From positions 124,001 to 188,000 of the forward strand of contig BBYL01000022.1 in the NCBI GenBank assembly GCA_001570385.1: a stretch of 64,000 nt of DNA, in the 5' to 3' direction. The position numbers and the translations under genes were made by a program. Numbering within the stretch: position 1 is the stretch's first letter; each line of letters begins with the position of its first letter. The notes beneath the pieces are model-generated. The model saw only the letters and a list, made by a program, of their open reading frames with translations. It did no database searches and was not told where the DNA came from. Origin of the DNA: Microtetraspora glauca. GTDB lineage: Bacteria > Actinomycetota > Actinomycetes > Streptosporangiales > Streptosporangiaceae. Positions 8,354 to 17,783 of the stretch are shown here, in pieces.

Positions 8354-8588
8354 ATCGGTGTTCTACACCCGCGGCCGGCTCGTCCACCAGAGGTCTCCAG
8401 TACCGCGGCCGAACGGGCGCAGCCGCGCACGGCTTGGTCGGCCTCGGCAGGATCGTGCACACGAGCCCATCCAAGCAACGGCCGGCCTGGACGAACGGGA
8501 AGTCGTGGATCGCCGGCACGGGCATGCGGCGCGATGGACTCGGTACGCTGGACGGCGACGTCCTTCCTCGCGCAGGTGTTGCAGATCC
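8354..8588 (-). other. Divergent intergenic region with a possible degraded minus-strand ORF
   Basis: The 235 bp between the HNH gene and the 526-aa gene must hold both promoters; I see no clear -35/-10 pair. Minus-strand frames here show coding-like codon use in pieces (one frame reads MPVPAIHDFPFVQAGRCLDG; another continues RVHDPAEADQAVRGCARSAA). This would fit a decayed small gene with a frameshift, but in such GC-rich DNA it may be chance. Confidence 0.25.
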
Positions 8589-10169
8589 ATGCCCGACCGC
8601 CAGACCTTCGACGCACCGGCGCTCCTCGACCTACTTGAGCGGTCGTGGAGCGCACAGCTGCGGCGGGTGTCGCTGGTCATTGAAGCCGAGGCGGCCGAAG
8701 AGACGATCGAGGCGGCGGCCGACGCCCTGGGCACGGCCTACCGGCGGGTCGGCCATCAGGAGCTCGCCACCCGCTGGCCCGCGTGCGTCGCGGTGAGCCT
8801 CGCCGGGATCGCCGCCCGCCACGATCCGGACAGCCCGTTCTGGCCGCACTGGTGGGCGGCCATTCACCATCGGGGGAGCCCGAGCAGGTGGGGTGCCGCG
8901 TTCCTGAACGCGTTGCGCGTCTTCGGCCTGCCCGCCGATCGGGACGCCAAGCAGTCGATCAGGACGCATGCCGGTTTCGGCACCGCGGCTTCCGGCAATG
9001 CGGGCGAGGGTCCGCCGCTCCGTCTCGACCCCTTCGGGCAGGGGATCCAGTGTGCCGGCGCGCCGCTGCCCCGCCCCACGGAGGAGACCCTGCTGGTCTT
9101 CGCCGAAGACGGACGACACCTGCCCGCGGAGCTTCCGCCTCGGCCGGTCTGGATCGTCCACCCCCGAGACCGTGAGCCGGCCGCGGACGTCCCGCTCCGG
9201 ACGCTCGCGGAAAGCCTGCTCCCCCTCGGGTGGGAGGGCTGGCGGCTCGCGCAGATCGACCTGGGGAGCGCGGCCTGGCTGGCGCTGGCGGAAGGGCCGC
9301 GCCACACGGTCAGGAAGCGGTCCAGGCCACGGCTGTCGGCCTGCCGGCCCATCCCTGGCCTCGCCACACCTGACGGCTCCGCCGTGCTGGCCTCTCCTCC
9401 CGCTCTGTGGCTGCCGAAGGGGGATTGGACGGTCACAGTGGAGCGTGCCGGCACCCACTCGGCCGGTCCCGCCGACCACGCCGATCTCTGGGCGCGACTG
9501 CCTCGGCCGCTGCTCGGCACGTTCATCGTCACCGCCAGAACCCCGGGCGGCCGGGCGACCCGGGAGACCGTGACCGTCGCCGAAGGGCTGGCGGTGCGTT
9601 ACGAGCCGCCGGTCCGGCTCTTCGACAACGAGGGCCTGATGCCGTCGGACGTCTCATTCGCCGCGGAGCCCGGCTTGACAGTGACGCCTCAGGCGCTCGC
9701 CTTCACCTCGCGCGAGCATCTGCGCCGGATCACCTGCGTCGCCTCCGGCCAGGTCATGGACCTCGTCGTCGCCCCGCCGCACATGCGGGTACGGACCGGA
9801 GAGGAATGGCACACCGCTCCGCTTCACCTCACACCGGCCGCCGTGGAGGAACTGGGGACTCTGCGACTGGACATCCCCGGCATCCGGGAGAGGCTTCCCA
9901 TCGAGGTCGTCGCCGGCGGCACCGGCGAAGGCAGCAGTGACGCTGCCATCGAAAGCGGGAGGGCCGGGATCGGGAAGACCGTGCAGGTACTGACCCCGCA
10001 CGCGCGTGGTGACTATCCGTTGCGACGGGTGCTGGACACCCTGGACGCGAGTCTGGACGCGCACGGGAACGCCACCCTGATGGTCAGAGCGGGCGAGCAC
10101 ATCGTACCGCTGGCCTTCATCTCCCCCGGCGAGCGATATGTCCCTGATCCGTGGCTCTGCAACGATTGA
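8589..10169 (+). CDS. Unknown 526-aa partner of DUF1998 helicase
   Basis: Starts at ATG 8589; the 3' end overlaps the helicase gene by 32 bp, so the two are probably co-translated. The N-terminal ~110 residues are helical (LLDLLERSWSAQLRR; then FWPHWWAAIHHRG and AAFLNALRVFGLPA). From about residue 150 on the protein looks like successive beta-sandwich domains (LLVFAEDGRHLPAELPPRPV, GTFIVTARTPGG, LPIEVVAGG). There are no nuclease, ATPase or membrane motifs that I can identify. I do not recognise a family. Position and overlap suggest it works with the helicase, perhaps as a DNA- or protein-recognition subunit; this is inference from context. Confidence 0.8.
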   Translation: MPDRQTFDAPALLDLLERSWSAQLRRVSLVIEAEAAEETIEAAADALGTAYRRVGHQELATRWPACVAVSLAGIAARHDPDSPFWPHWWAAIHHRGSPSRWGAAFLNALRVFGLPADRDAKQSIRTHAGFGTAASGNAGEGPPLRLDPFGQGIQCAGAPLPRPTEETLLVFAEDGRHLPAELPPRPVWIVHPRDREPAADVPLRTLAESLLPLGWEGWRLAQIDLGSAAWLALAEGPRHTVRKRSRPRLSACRPIPGLATPDGSAVLASPPALWLPKGDWTVTVERAGTHSAGPADHADLWARLPRPLLGTFIVTARTPGGRATRETVTVAEGLAVRYEPPVRLFDNEGLMPSDVSFAAEPGLTVTPQALAFTSREHLRRITCVASGQVMDLVVAPPHMRVRTGEEWHTAPLHLTPAAVEELGTLRLDIPGIRERLPIEVVAGGTGEGSSDAAIESGRAGIGKTVQVLTPHARGDYPLRRVLDTLDASLDAHGNATLMVRAGEHIVPLAFISPGERYVPDPWLCND

Positions 10170-13100
10170 CGGCGTGGATCCTCTCGCAACCGGCACGCTC
10201 ATCACCGGCACCTACCGGCGCTATCTGCGTTCGCTGCTACCCGTGCGGGATCCCGGGATCGCCGCGGCCCTGGCCGCGGAGGTGGCGGCGAGCCCGCTGC
10301 TGACCAAGGGGCCGTTGCTGGAGGCCACTCCGCCCTACCGGACCGGGGCCACACTGCGCGAGCTGATCGGCGAAGGCGTCCTCGATCCGGCTTTCGCCGC
10401 GCTCACCGGCCCCGCGCTCCCTGCGGACCGCCCGCTCTACCTGCATCAGGAGCAGGCGCTCCGCAAGGCGGCCACGGGACGGAACCTGGTGGTGGCCACC
10501 GGCACGGGCTCGGGCAAGACGGAGAGCTTCCTGCTGCCCGTCCTGTCCCTTCTCACCGCGCAGCAGGCGCGCGGTGAGCTCGGGCCCGGAGTGCGCGCCC
10601 TGCTGCTGTACCCGATGAACGCCCTGGCCAACGACCAGCTCAAGCGGTTGCGCGATCTCCTCGCCACGGTGCCGTCCATCACGTTCGGCCGGTACACCGG
10701 GGACACCCCGGAAAGCGCCCGTCAGGGCGCCGCGCTGTTCGAGGAGCTCCACCCCGGTAGGCCCCGGCTTCGCAACGAGCTGCTGAGCCGGGAGGAGATG
10801 CGGGCCGCTCCCCCTCACCTGCTGCTGACGAACTACGCGATGCTGGAGTACCTGTTGCTTCGGCCGGCCGACCTGGAGCTCTTCGAGAAGCAGGACACCT
10901 GGCGGTTCGTGATCCTGGATGAGGCGCATGTCTATGACGGGGCTCGTGCGGAGGAGCTCAGCATGCTGCTGCGGCGGCTGCGCGACCGGGTCGCACGCGG
11001 GCGGAGCCTTCAGTCCATCGCGACCAGTGCCACGGTCGGTGACCAGCCGTCCGCCGTAATGGAGTTCGCGAGCCGGTTGTTCGACTCTCCCTTCGAGTGG
11101 GTGCCCGGCGACCCCGCGCGGCAGGATCTGGTGACCGCGTCCCGGGTGGACATGCCGTCCGGTCCCTTCTGGGGTCCGCTCACCGCCGAGGAGTACCGCA
11201 AGCTCGCGGTGCACGAGGACCCGGGAAGCGAGCTGGTCCGGCGCTCCGGTCTGCCCGACGCCGGTACGGCTCTCGCCCACGAGCACGCCATGGCGACCCT
11301 GCGGGGCACGCTGTCCCGGGGACCCCGGCCGTTCGCCGAGCTCGCCCGGTTGCTGTTCGGCGGACAGGACGCCCCGGAAGAGGGTCTGGCGGCGCTGATC
11401 GCCGTGAGCGGTTCGGCGCTGTCGGCCCGATACCACCTGTTCGCTCGTGCCACTGAAGGCGCGTTCACCTGCCTCACCCCTGCCGGCCCGCATGTCTCGC
11501 TGGCCCGCCGCGAGGTCTGTACGGCATGCGCGGGGGTCATGTTCGAGTTCGGGGCCTGCAAACGGTGCGGAGCGGTCCATCTGATCGGCACGGTGGAGCA
11601 CGCCTCCGGGGGGCAGGTGTTCAGCCCGCGGGCGACCAGGGCCGATACACGGGTCTGGCTGCTGCTCGGCGACAGCTCGAACGTCGCCGACGAGGACGAC
11701 GAGACGCTGGAGGACCTGCCGGAGACCGAGGCGCAGGACGCGTTCCTGTGCGGTACGTGCGGGGCTCTTCGTGCCGGACCGGCCGATGCGTGCTGCGACA
11801 CGCCCCATCCGCGGCCGGTGCGACGGCTCACCTCCACGGCCGACTCACCCAGCGGCTGTCTGGCCTGCGGCGCCCGGGGCCCGGGCATGATCCGCCAGTT
11901 CGAGAGCGGAAACGAGGCCGCGGCGGCCGTGCTGGCCACGACCCTCTATCAGGCGCTCAGCCCGATGCCCGAGCAGGAGGACCGTCCAGGGGGCGGACGC
12001 AAGCTGCTCGCCTTCAGCGACAGCCGCCAGGCCGCCGCGTACTTCGCCCCGTACCTGGAGGCGAGCTACGGCCAGATCCAGCAGCGGCGGCTGATCCTCG
12101 CCGGCCTCCGTCGAGCCTGCGCCCGGGACGACGACGCGACGGTGGATGACGTAGTGGACGAGGTGGTCAGGGCCGCGGGGCAGGCCGGGGTGTTCGAACG
12201 GCGCACCTCCCGGCAGCAGCGGCGCCGCGAGGTGGCCCTGTGGGTGATGCGGGAACTCGTCGCGATGGACGAACGCCAGTCCCTGGAAGGGCTGGGCCTG
12301 ATGCGGGTGGAACTGGATCGCGATCCGGGTTGGCGGCTGCCGGCGCCGCTGCTGGAGCTGGGCCTCACCGAGCGTGAGTGCTGGCTGCTCCTGGCCGAAC
12401 TGGCCCACTCGCTGCGCCGGCAGGGCGTGCTGAGCATGCCGGAGGAGGTCGATCCGCGTGACGAGCTGTTCGATCCGCGCCGTGGTCCGATCTACGTCCG
12501 CGGCGACGGCGCCGAAGCCAGGCTGAAGGTACTGAGCTGGCTGCCGACCCGTGGCGTCAACCGGCGGCTCGACTACCTGCGCCGGGTCCTCGCCGCCCTC
12601 GACTCCGACGTGGACGCCGGTGAGATCCTGGACGGCTGCTGGAAGCTCCTCACGTCGCTGCGGGACGGCTGGCTGGTCTCCGCCGCCCTTCCCAGGCTCG
12701 GCCGGGTCCACCAGTTGGATCACGCCTGGCTGAAGCTGTCCCCCGCTGCCCGGATCCATCGCTGCGACCTGTGCTACCGGGTCGGCGCGGACTCGCTGCG
12801 CGGGGTCTGCCCGACACTCGGCTGCCAGGGGGTCCTCGGCCCGGCGGAGCCGGACGCCGACGACCACCACCGGGTGCTCTACCAGGAGATGGCACCGGTT
12901 CCGCTGCTGGCCCGGGAGCACACCGCCCAGTGGACCGGTCTGGAGGCCGCCGACATCCAGCAGCGGTTCCTGCGCGGCGAGGTCAACGTGCTGTCCTGCT
13001 CCACCACGTTCGAACTCGGCGTGGACGTCGGCGAACTGCAGGCGGTGATGCTGCGCAACATGCCGCCGACCACGGCCAACTACATCCAGCGGGCCGGGCG

Positions 13101-14709
13101 GGCCGGACGGCGGGCGGATTCCGCCGCGCTCGTGCTGACCTATGCCCAGCGCCGCTCGCACGACCTGTCGCGTTACCAGGAGCCGGAGACCATGATCTCC
13201 GGCCAGGTGCGGGCACCGTACGTGCCGCTGGGCAACGACCGGATCGACCGGCGGCACGCGCACTCGGTGGCGCTCGCGGCCTTCTTCCGGCATGCGAAGG
13301 AGACCTCGGGCACGGTCTGGAAGACCGCCGGCGACTTCTTCCTCTCCGGCGGGACGCCCCAGGTCAGGGCGTTCCTCACCCCGGTCCCCGCCGAGGTGCT
13401 CGCCTCACTGCGACGGGTGCTTCCGCCGCCGGTGGCCGCCACCTTGGGGGTGGAGACAGGCGCGTGGGTCGAGGTGCTGTGCGATCTCCTGGAACAGGTG
13501 CGCGTGGAGCTCGTCCAGGACATCGAGACGTTCGAGGAGCGCCGTCAGGAGGCGTTCGCGCAACGCCGCAGCGACCTCGCCGCCCGATACGAGCGTACGG
13601 TCAACACGCTGACCCGGCGCCCCCTGATCGGCTTCCTGGCCAACCGGAACGTGCTCCCGAAGTACGGCTTCCCGGTGGACAGTGTCGAGCTGCGCACCGC
13701 GCACTGCGACAGCCAGGTGGGAGCTCGCCTGGAGCTCAGCCGCGACCTGTCCTCGGCGATCTACGAGTACGCTCCCGGCTCCGAGGTGGTCGCCGGCGGC
13801 GTGTTGTGGCGTTCCGCGGGGGTCTACCGGCTGCCCGGGCGCGAGCTGATCAGCAGGTACTACACGGTCTGCCGTTCCTGCCAGCACTATCGGGAGGGCG
13901 ACAGGACGCTGGAGGCGGCCTGTCCCGCCTGCGGCAGTCCCGGCGACGGCCCGTTGCGGCAGTACTACGTACCGGAGTTCGGCTTCGTCGCCGACCCGCG
14001 TACCGCCAAGCCGTCCGGCGCACCGCCGAAGACCTCCTGGCGCGGCGCCACACACGTCGTCTCCCTGGGCGAGGAGTTGGCCGAACGGCACTGGGCGGCG
14101 CCGAGCTGTGCCTCCGTCTGGTGCCGTTCCGGTTCCCGTGGACGGCTGGTCGTCCTGTCCGAGGGGACCTCCGGCAGTGGGTTCCTGATCTGCGACTGGT
14201 GCGGCTGGGGCACCGCCAATGTCGGCAAGACCACGAAGTCGCATGTCAACCCACTGCGCCGGACGGCGTGCACCGGACCGCTGCGCTGGCGCTCCCTGGC
14301 GCACAGTTACGAGACCGACATCCTGGAACTGCGCCTCGACGCACCCGGCGTGACCGGTTCCGGGCAGTTGCGCTCCACCCTGTACGCCCTGCTCGAAGGT
14401 GCCGCCGAGGGGTTGGAGATCAGCAGGAACGACGTGGATGGAGTGATCAATCCCGGCTCCGACGGCCGCACCGGCCTGGCGATCTTCGACACGGTGCCGG
14501 GGGGTGCGGGCAGCGCGCTGCGGATCGCGCAGGCGCTCGACGTGGTCACCGCCGCGGCCCTGCGCCGGGTCGCCTCCTGCGACTGCGGGGCGGAGACCTC
14601 CTGCTACGGCTGCCTGCGCACCCGGCGAAACGAGCGCTACCACGACCAACTCAGCCGGGAGGCGGCCCTGCGCGTGCTCACCGCGGTGACCCCGCTGACC
14701 CTGATGTGA
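10138..14709 (+). CDS. DEAD/DEAH-box helicase with zinc clusters and C-terminal DUF1998
   Basis: A 1523-aa superfamily 2 helicase (ATG 10138; GTG 10174 is an alternative). Motif I ATGTGSGKT lies at residues 120-128, DEAH at 261-264 (ILDEAHVYDGARAEE), motif III ATSATVG follows, and motif VI QRAGRAGR is at 984-991. Between the two helicase lobes is a long insert with Cys pairs (CTAC, CKRC, CGTC, CDLC). After them come CRSC/CPAC and CDWC, then a C-terminal DUF1998/MZB module ending SCDCGAETSCYGCLRTRRN. Helicases with DUF1998 occur in DNA repair (MrfA) and in phage defence (DISARM, Dpd, and DruE of Druantia). The size is nearer to the defence proteins than to MrfA. It lies 108 bp upstream of the Wadjet operon on the same strand. 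Confidence 0.92.
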   Translation: MSLIRGSATIDGVDPLATGTLITGTYRRYLRSLLPVRDPGIAAALAAEVAASPLLTKGPLLEATPPYRTGATLRELIGEGVLDPAFAALTGPALPADRPLYLHQEQALRKAATGRNLVVATGTGSGKTESFLLPVLSLLTAQQARGELGPGVRALLLYPMNALANDQLKRLRDLLATVPSITFGRYTGDTPESARQGAALFEELHPGRPRLRNELLSREEMRAAPPHLLLTNYAMLEYLLLRPADLELFEKQDTWRFVILDEAHVYDGARAEELSMLLRRLRDRVARGRSLQSIATSATVGDQPSAVMEFASRLFDSPFEWVPGDPARQDLVTASRVDMPSGPFWGPLTAEEYRKLAVHEDPGSELVRRSGLPDAGTALAHEHAMATLRGTLSRGPRPFAELARLLFGGQDAPEEGLAALIAVSGSALSARYHLFARATEGAFTCLTPAGPHVSLARREVCTACAGVMFEFGACKRCGAVHLIGTVEHASGGQVFSPRATRADTRVWLLLGDSSNVADEDDETLEDLPETEAQDAFLCGTCGALRAGPADACCDTPHPRPVRRLTSTADSPSGCLACGARGPGMIRQFESGNEAAAAVLATTLYQALSPMPEQEDRPGGGRKLLAFSDSRQAAAYFAPYLEASYGQIQQRRLILAGLRRACARDDDATVDDVVDEVVRAAGQAGVFERRTSRQQRRREVALWVMRELVAMDERQSLEGLGLMRVELDRDPGWRLPAPLLELGLTERECWLLLAELAHSLRRQGVLSMPEEVDPRDELFDPRRGPIYVRGDGAEARLKVLSWLPTRGVNRRLDYLRRVLAALDSDVDAGEILDGCWKLLTSLRDGWLVSAALPRLGRVHQLDHAWLKLSPAARIHRCDLCYRVGADSLRGVCPTLGCQGVLGPAEPDADDHHRVLYQEMAPVPLLAREHTAQWTGLEAADIQQRFLRGEVNVLSCSTTFELGVDVGELQAVMLRNMPPTTANYIQRAGRAGRRADSAALVLTYAQRRSHDLSRYQEPETMISGQVRAPYVPLGNDRIDRRHAHSVALAAFFRHAKETSGTVWKTAGDFFLSGGTPQVRAFLTPVPAEVLASLRRVLPPPVAATLGVETGAWVEVLCDLLEQVRVELVQDIETFEERRQEAFAQRRSDLAARYERTVNTLTRRPLIGFLANRNVLPKYGFPVDSVELRTAHCDSQVGARLELSRDLSSAIYEYAPGSEVVAGGVLWRSAGVYRLPGRELISRYYTVCRSCQHYREGDRTLEAACPACGSPGDGPLRQYYVPEFGFVADPRTAKPSGAPPKTSWRGATHVVSLGEELAERHWAAPSCASVWCRSGSRGRLVVLSEGTSGSGFLICDWCGWGTANVGKTTKSHVNPLRRTACTGPLRWRSLAHSYETDILELRLDAPGVTGSGQLRSTLYALLEGAAEGLEISRNDVDGVINPGSDGRTGLAIFDTVPGGAGSALRIAQALDVVTAAALRRVASCDCGAETSCYGCLRTRRNERYHDQLSREAALRVLTAVTPLTLM

Positions 14710-14739
14710 GAACTCCGGTGGCGGAGCGGGACATCGTCC

Positions 14740-14754
14740 GGAACGGTCCGTTCC
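14740..14754. promoter_or_regulatory. 15-bp inverted repeat before jetA
   Basis: GGAACGG-T-CCGTTCC is a perfect inverted repeat with a 1-nt centre, in the only untranslated gap (14710-14817) of the helicase-Wadjet array. Its location fits an operator for an internal promoter of jetABCD. No convincing -10 box follows, so the role is open. Confidence 0.4.
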
Positions 14755-14817
14755 ATCGCCGGCGTGCGGCATCCTTGACGGCATTCACCTCTCACACCCC
14801 AAGCGAATGGAAGACCC

Positions 14818-16347
14818 GTGGATCCACTCGCCTCCGAGCCCCCTACGGAGGGCAGCTCCTTCGGGATGGACGCGTTCACTCTCGACGACCGGATGCGGCT
14901 GTTCCATTTCGCCGCGGCGGAGAAGCGCAACGAGTATCTCTGGCTGCTCCGCGCTTTCGACCGCGGCCGGGCCAACTACCAGGTGCTGCTGCACGCCGGC
15001 AGCGCACGGGAGTTGCTCGCGCAGCTGCGTGCGGAGCACCCGGACTGCCCGGAGATCGGTGAGGTGCAGCCTCTGCTTGACTCGCTGAACGACTGGCGCC
15101 TGCTGGACCGCAGCTATGACGGGACCCGAGCCGCCAACCTGGCCGAGTATCGCAACCGGCACTACGTCTACCAGTTCACCCAGGCGGGTTACCGGGCGTA
15201 TCGCGCGGTCGAGGACGTGCTCGGCGCGACGCTGGACGACGCCCAACTATCAAGGCTGATATTTCCAGACATTCTGGCCGATCTGCAGGCGCTGGCCACG
15301 GCCAACGAGACCGGTGACGCCGACGAGGTCTACCGCAAGCTCAGCCGCCTGGACCAGGTCCTGGGCGACATGGCGCAGCGGGCCGCCCGCTTCTACCTGA
15401 TGCTCGGCGATCTCGCCCGGACCAATGACGCCCGGCCCGAGGTCTTCCTCCGGCACAAGGACGCGCTCCTCACCCACATGCGCGAGTTCACCGCCGAGCT
15501 GGCCCGCTACACCCCCCGCCTGGCGGCGGCCGTGCACACCGTGGCGGAGACGGGGGTGGACCGGCTGATAGCGCAGGCCGCCTCCGCCGACGACCGGCTC
15601 TTCCGCACGGCCAGTGAGCGGGAGGACGACTGGCGGCAGCGCTGGGCCGGTCTGACCCACTGGTTCGGCACCGGCACCGGCCGCACCGCGCCGACCGAGG
15701 CCGACCGGCTGCAGACGGCGACCATCACCGCGATCGCGGGCGTGCTGGCCCTGCTCAGAAGGGTGACCGAGGCGCGCCGCGGGGGCGTGAGCCGGGAAAG
15801 CCAGCTGCGCCACCTGGCGCAGTGGTTCGTCTCCTGCCCGGACGACGAGGCGGCGCACGGACTCTTCCAGGCCGTCTTCGACCTCGGGGCGCCACGCCAC
15901 ATCGCGGTGCCGCACGAGGATCCCGAGCTCGTCCCGGCCCGGCTGTCCTGGTGGGACGCCGACCCCGTCCCACTCGCGCGTGGCCTGGTGGAGGCCGGCA
16001 GGGAACCGCAGAAGACCGGGCGCACGGCCAGGATCGAACGGAACGACGCCCAGCGTGAGCGGCTGCGCGCCGAACAGCTCAAGCTCCAGCGGGAACGCCG
16101 CGGCGCCGCCCTCGCGCTGGCGGCCGACGGCCTCTACGACCGAGTGCTGGACGAGCCGGAGACCCAGGCCCTGCTCGGCCTGCTCGACCTCGCGCTCGGC
16201 GCCCGCGTGCCGGCGAGCCGGACCGTCAGCGCGAGCGGCTCCGCGCACGGCGTTCGGCTCACGCTGCGCCCGTGCGAGGGGTCTACCACTGTCAGGACGG
16301 TACGCGGCAGGCTCCACCTGTCCGGTGTCAGGCTGGAGGTGTCATGA
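14818..16347 (+). CDS. jetA: Wadjet type II JetA (TIGR02677)
   Basis: A 509-aa protein from GTG 14818 (GGAAG just upstream; ATG 14866 possible). It matches the TIGR02677/DUF2397 type by its order in the operon and its sequence: helical throughout, with FHFAAAEKRNEYLWLLRAFD near the N-terminus, a central DDWRQRWAGLTHWF and a Glu/Arg-rich helix RLRAEQLKLQRERRGAA near residue 420. JetA is the kleisin-like (MukF-like) subunit that bridges the SMC heads in an anti-plasmid complex. The stop overlaps the jetB start (ATGA), so translation is coupled. Confidence 0.9.
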   Translation: MDPLASEPPTEGSSFGMDAFTLDDRMRLFHFAAAEKRNEYLWLLRAFDRGRANYQVLLHAGSARELLAQLRAEHPDCPEIGEVQPLLDSLNDWRLLDRSYDGTRAANLAEYRNRHYVYQFTQAGYRAYRAVEDVLGATLDDAQLSRLIFPDILADLQALATANETGDADEVYRKLSRLDQVLGDMAQRAARFYLMLGDLARTNDARPEVFLRHKDALLTHMREFTAELARYTPRLAAAVHTVAETGVDRLIAQAASADDRLFRTASEREDDWRQRWAGLTHWFGTGTGRTAPTEADRLQTATITAIAGVLALLRRVTEARRGGVSRESQLRHLAQWFVSCPDDEAAHGLFQAVFDLGAPRHIAVPHEDPELVPARLSWWDADPVPLARGLVEAGREPQKTGRTARIERNDAQRERLRAEQLKLQRERRGAALALAADGLYDRVLDEPETQALLGLLDLALGARVPASRTVSASGSAHGVRLTLRPCEGSTTVRTVRGRLHLSGVRLEVS

Positions 16348-17783
16348 CGCCGGACCAGGAGCGGGATGGGTACGGGGGCTCGGCGGGGCGGGATATGTAC
16401 CGCGTCGCCAAGGATGTGAGCCCGCTGGATCTGGCCGACTACCAGCGCGCGGTACGGGTGCTGCTGAGCAACCCGCTCATCACCGACGTCTACCCTGACC
16501 GCCGCTCGCTGCCCCTGGTCAGACGGTGGGCGGCCCAGCTGCGTACCGACCTGCACGAGATGCTCGGCTACCGCCTGGTGACCACGGCGAACACGGCCCG
16601 GCTGCTGCGCGTTCAGGACGAGCTCGACACCACCCGCCCCGCGCGGACGAGAACCGACCGTCCCTTCGACCGCCGCCGCTACGCCTATCTGGTGCTGACA
16701 CTCGCCGCCCTCGGCAGGTCCGGCACCCAGATCTCGCTGAGCGAGCTGGCCGACTCCGTCGGCGCCGACGCTACTCGCGTGGACGGGCTCGGCCTCGACA
16801 CCGAGAGCAAGCCGCACCGCGACGCGTTCGTCGACGCCGTCGCCTGGCTGGAGGCTCGAGGCGCACTGTCCCTGGCCGACGGCTCGGCAGCCGACTGGGT
16901 CAACAACCCCGACCGGGCCGAGGCGCTCTACGACATCGATCGCGAGATCGTCTTCGCCATCTACACGCCGAGCCGGGTCCTGCAACACCTGCGGTCGGTG
17001 ACCGCACTGCTGGAAACGGATCACGGTTTCGCCCAGGGCCAGACGACGCAGCGCAAAGCGGCCGCCCGCAAGGCCAGACGACTGGTGCTGGAACGGCCGG
17101 TCGTCTACTACGCCGACGCCGACGAAACGATCCGCGGCCAGCTCCGGCACGCCTCGCTCGGCGAGGACCTGGAAAGGTTGACCGGCCAGACCGTGGAGCG
17201 GCGCGCGGAGGGAGTGTCGATCGTCGACACCTCCGGGCGGCTGTCCGACGTGCGGTTCCCCAGCGGTGGCACCCCTTCGCAGGCCGCGCTGCTGCTGTCG
17301 GCCCGGATCGCCAGGTACGTGGCGGACGAGGATCCGCCGAGGCTGCCCGCCGCCACCGCCGGCGAGCGGGACGAGGCCGCCGCGGCGAGGATCGACGAGG
17401 GCCTGCCCCTCACCGGCATCCTGGACGAGTTGAGCGAGTCCGCCCCCACACCCCCCGGGACCCCCGAAGACCCGGAGAGTCCGGGCGGCCCGGCGGAGGC
17501 CGCGGAGTCGGCCACCTACCCGTTCGTCGCCGACGCCTGGCTGCGCTCGGCGATGCGGGAGCTGAACGACGTCTACGGCGCGGCCTTCGCCGTGGCCTGG
17601 CGGGGCGATCCCGACCGGCTCCTGCGCGAGGCGGTGCGGCTCCTCGCCTCCCTCCGCCTGGTCGCGAAGATCGACGGCGGTGTGCTGGCGCTGCCGCTGC
17701 TCGCCCGCTACCGGGGCACCACCGCGGTGGTCAAACCCCGCAACAAGCCGACTCCCCTCTTCGATACCGAGGACGTTTCGTGA
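16344..17783 (+). CDS. jetB: Wadjet type II JetB (TIGR02678)
   Basis: A 479-aa protein from ATG 16344 in a 4-bp ATGA overlap with jetA. Family-typical segments include RVLLSNPLITDVYPDRRSLP, WAAQLRTDLHEMLGYRLV and RRYAYLVLTLAALGRSGTQI. The middle has paired winged-helix character, as in MukE-like subunits. A Pro/Glu-rich linker (residues about 370-390) precedes a last helical part. JetB is the MukE-like KITE subunit associating with JetA and JetC. The stop overlaps the jetC GTG (GTGA). Confidence 0.9.
   Translation: MTPDQERDGYGGSAGRDMYRVAKDVSPLDLADYQRAVRVLLSNPLITDVYPDRRSLPLVRRWAAQLRTDLHEMLGYRLVTTANTARLLRVQDELDTTRPARTRTDRPFDRRRYAYLVLTLAALGRSGTQISLSELADSVGADATRVDGLGLDTESKPHRDAFVDAVAWLEARGALSLADGSAADWVNNPDRAEALYDIDREIVFAIYTPSRVLQHLRSVTALLETDHGFAQGQTTQRKAAARKARRLVLERPVVYYADADETIRGQLRHASLGEDLERLTGQTVERRAEGVSIVDTSGRLSDVRFPSGGTPSQAALLLSARIARYVADEDPPRLPAATAGERDEAAAARIDEGLPLTGILDELSESAPTPPGTPEDPESPGGPAEAAESATYPFVADAWLRSAMRELNDVYGAAFAVAWRGDPDRLLREAVRLLASLRLVAKIDGGVLALPLLARYRGTTAVVKPRNKPTPLFDTEDVS

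Noticed and set aside
14775..14780. TTGACG as a -35 box for jetA
   Set aside because: No -10-like hexamer lies 16-19 nt downstream, so I do not call a promoter.
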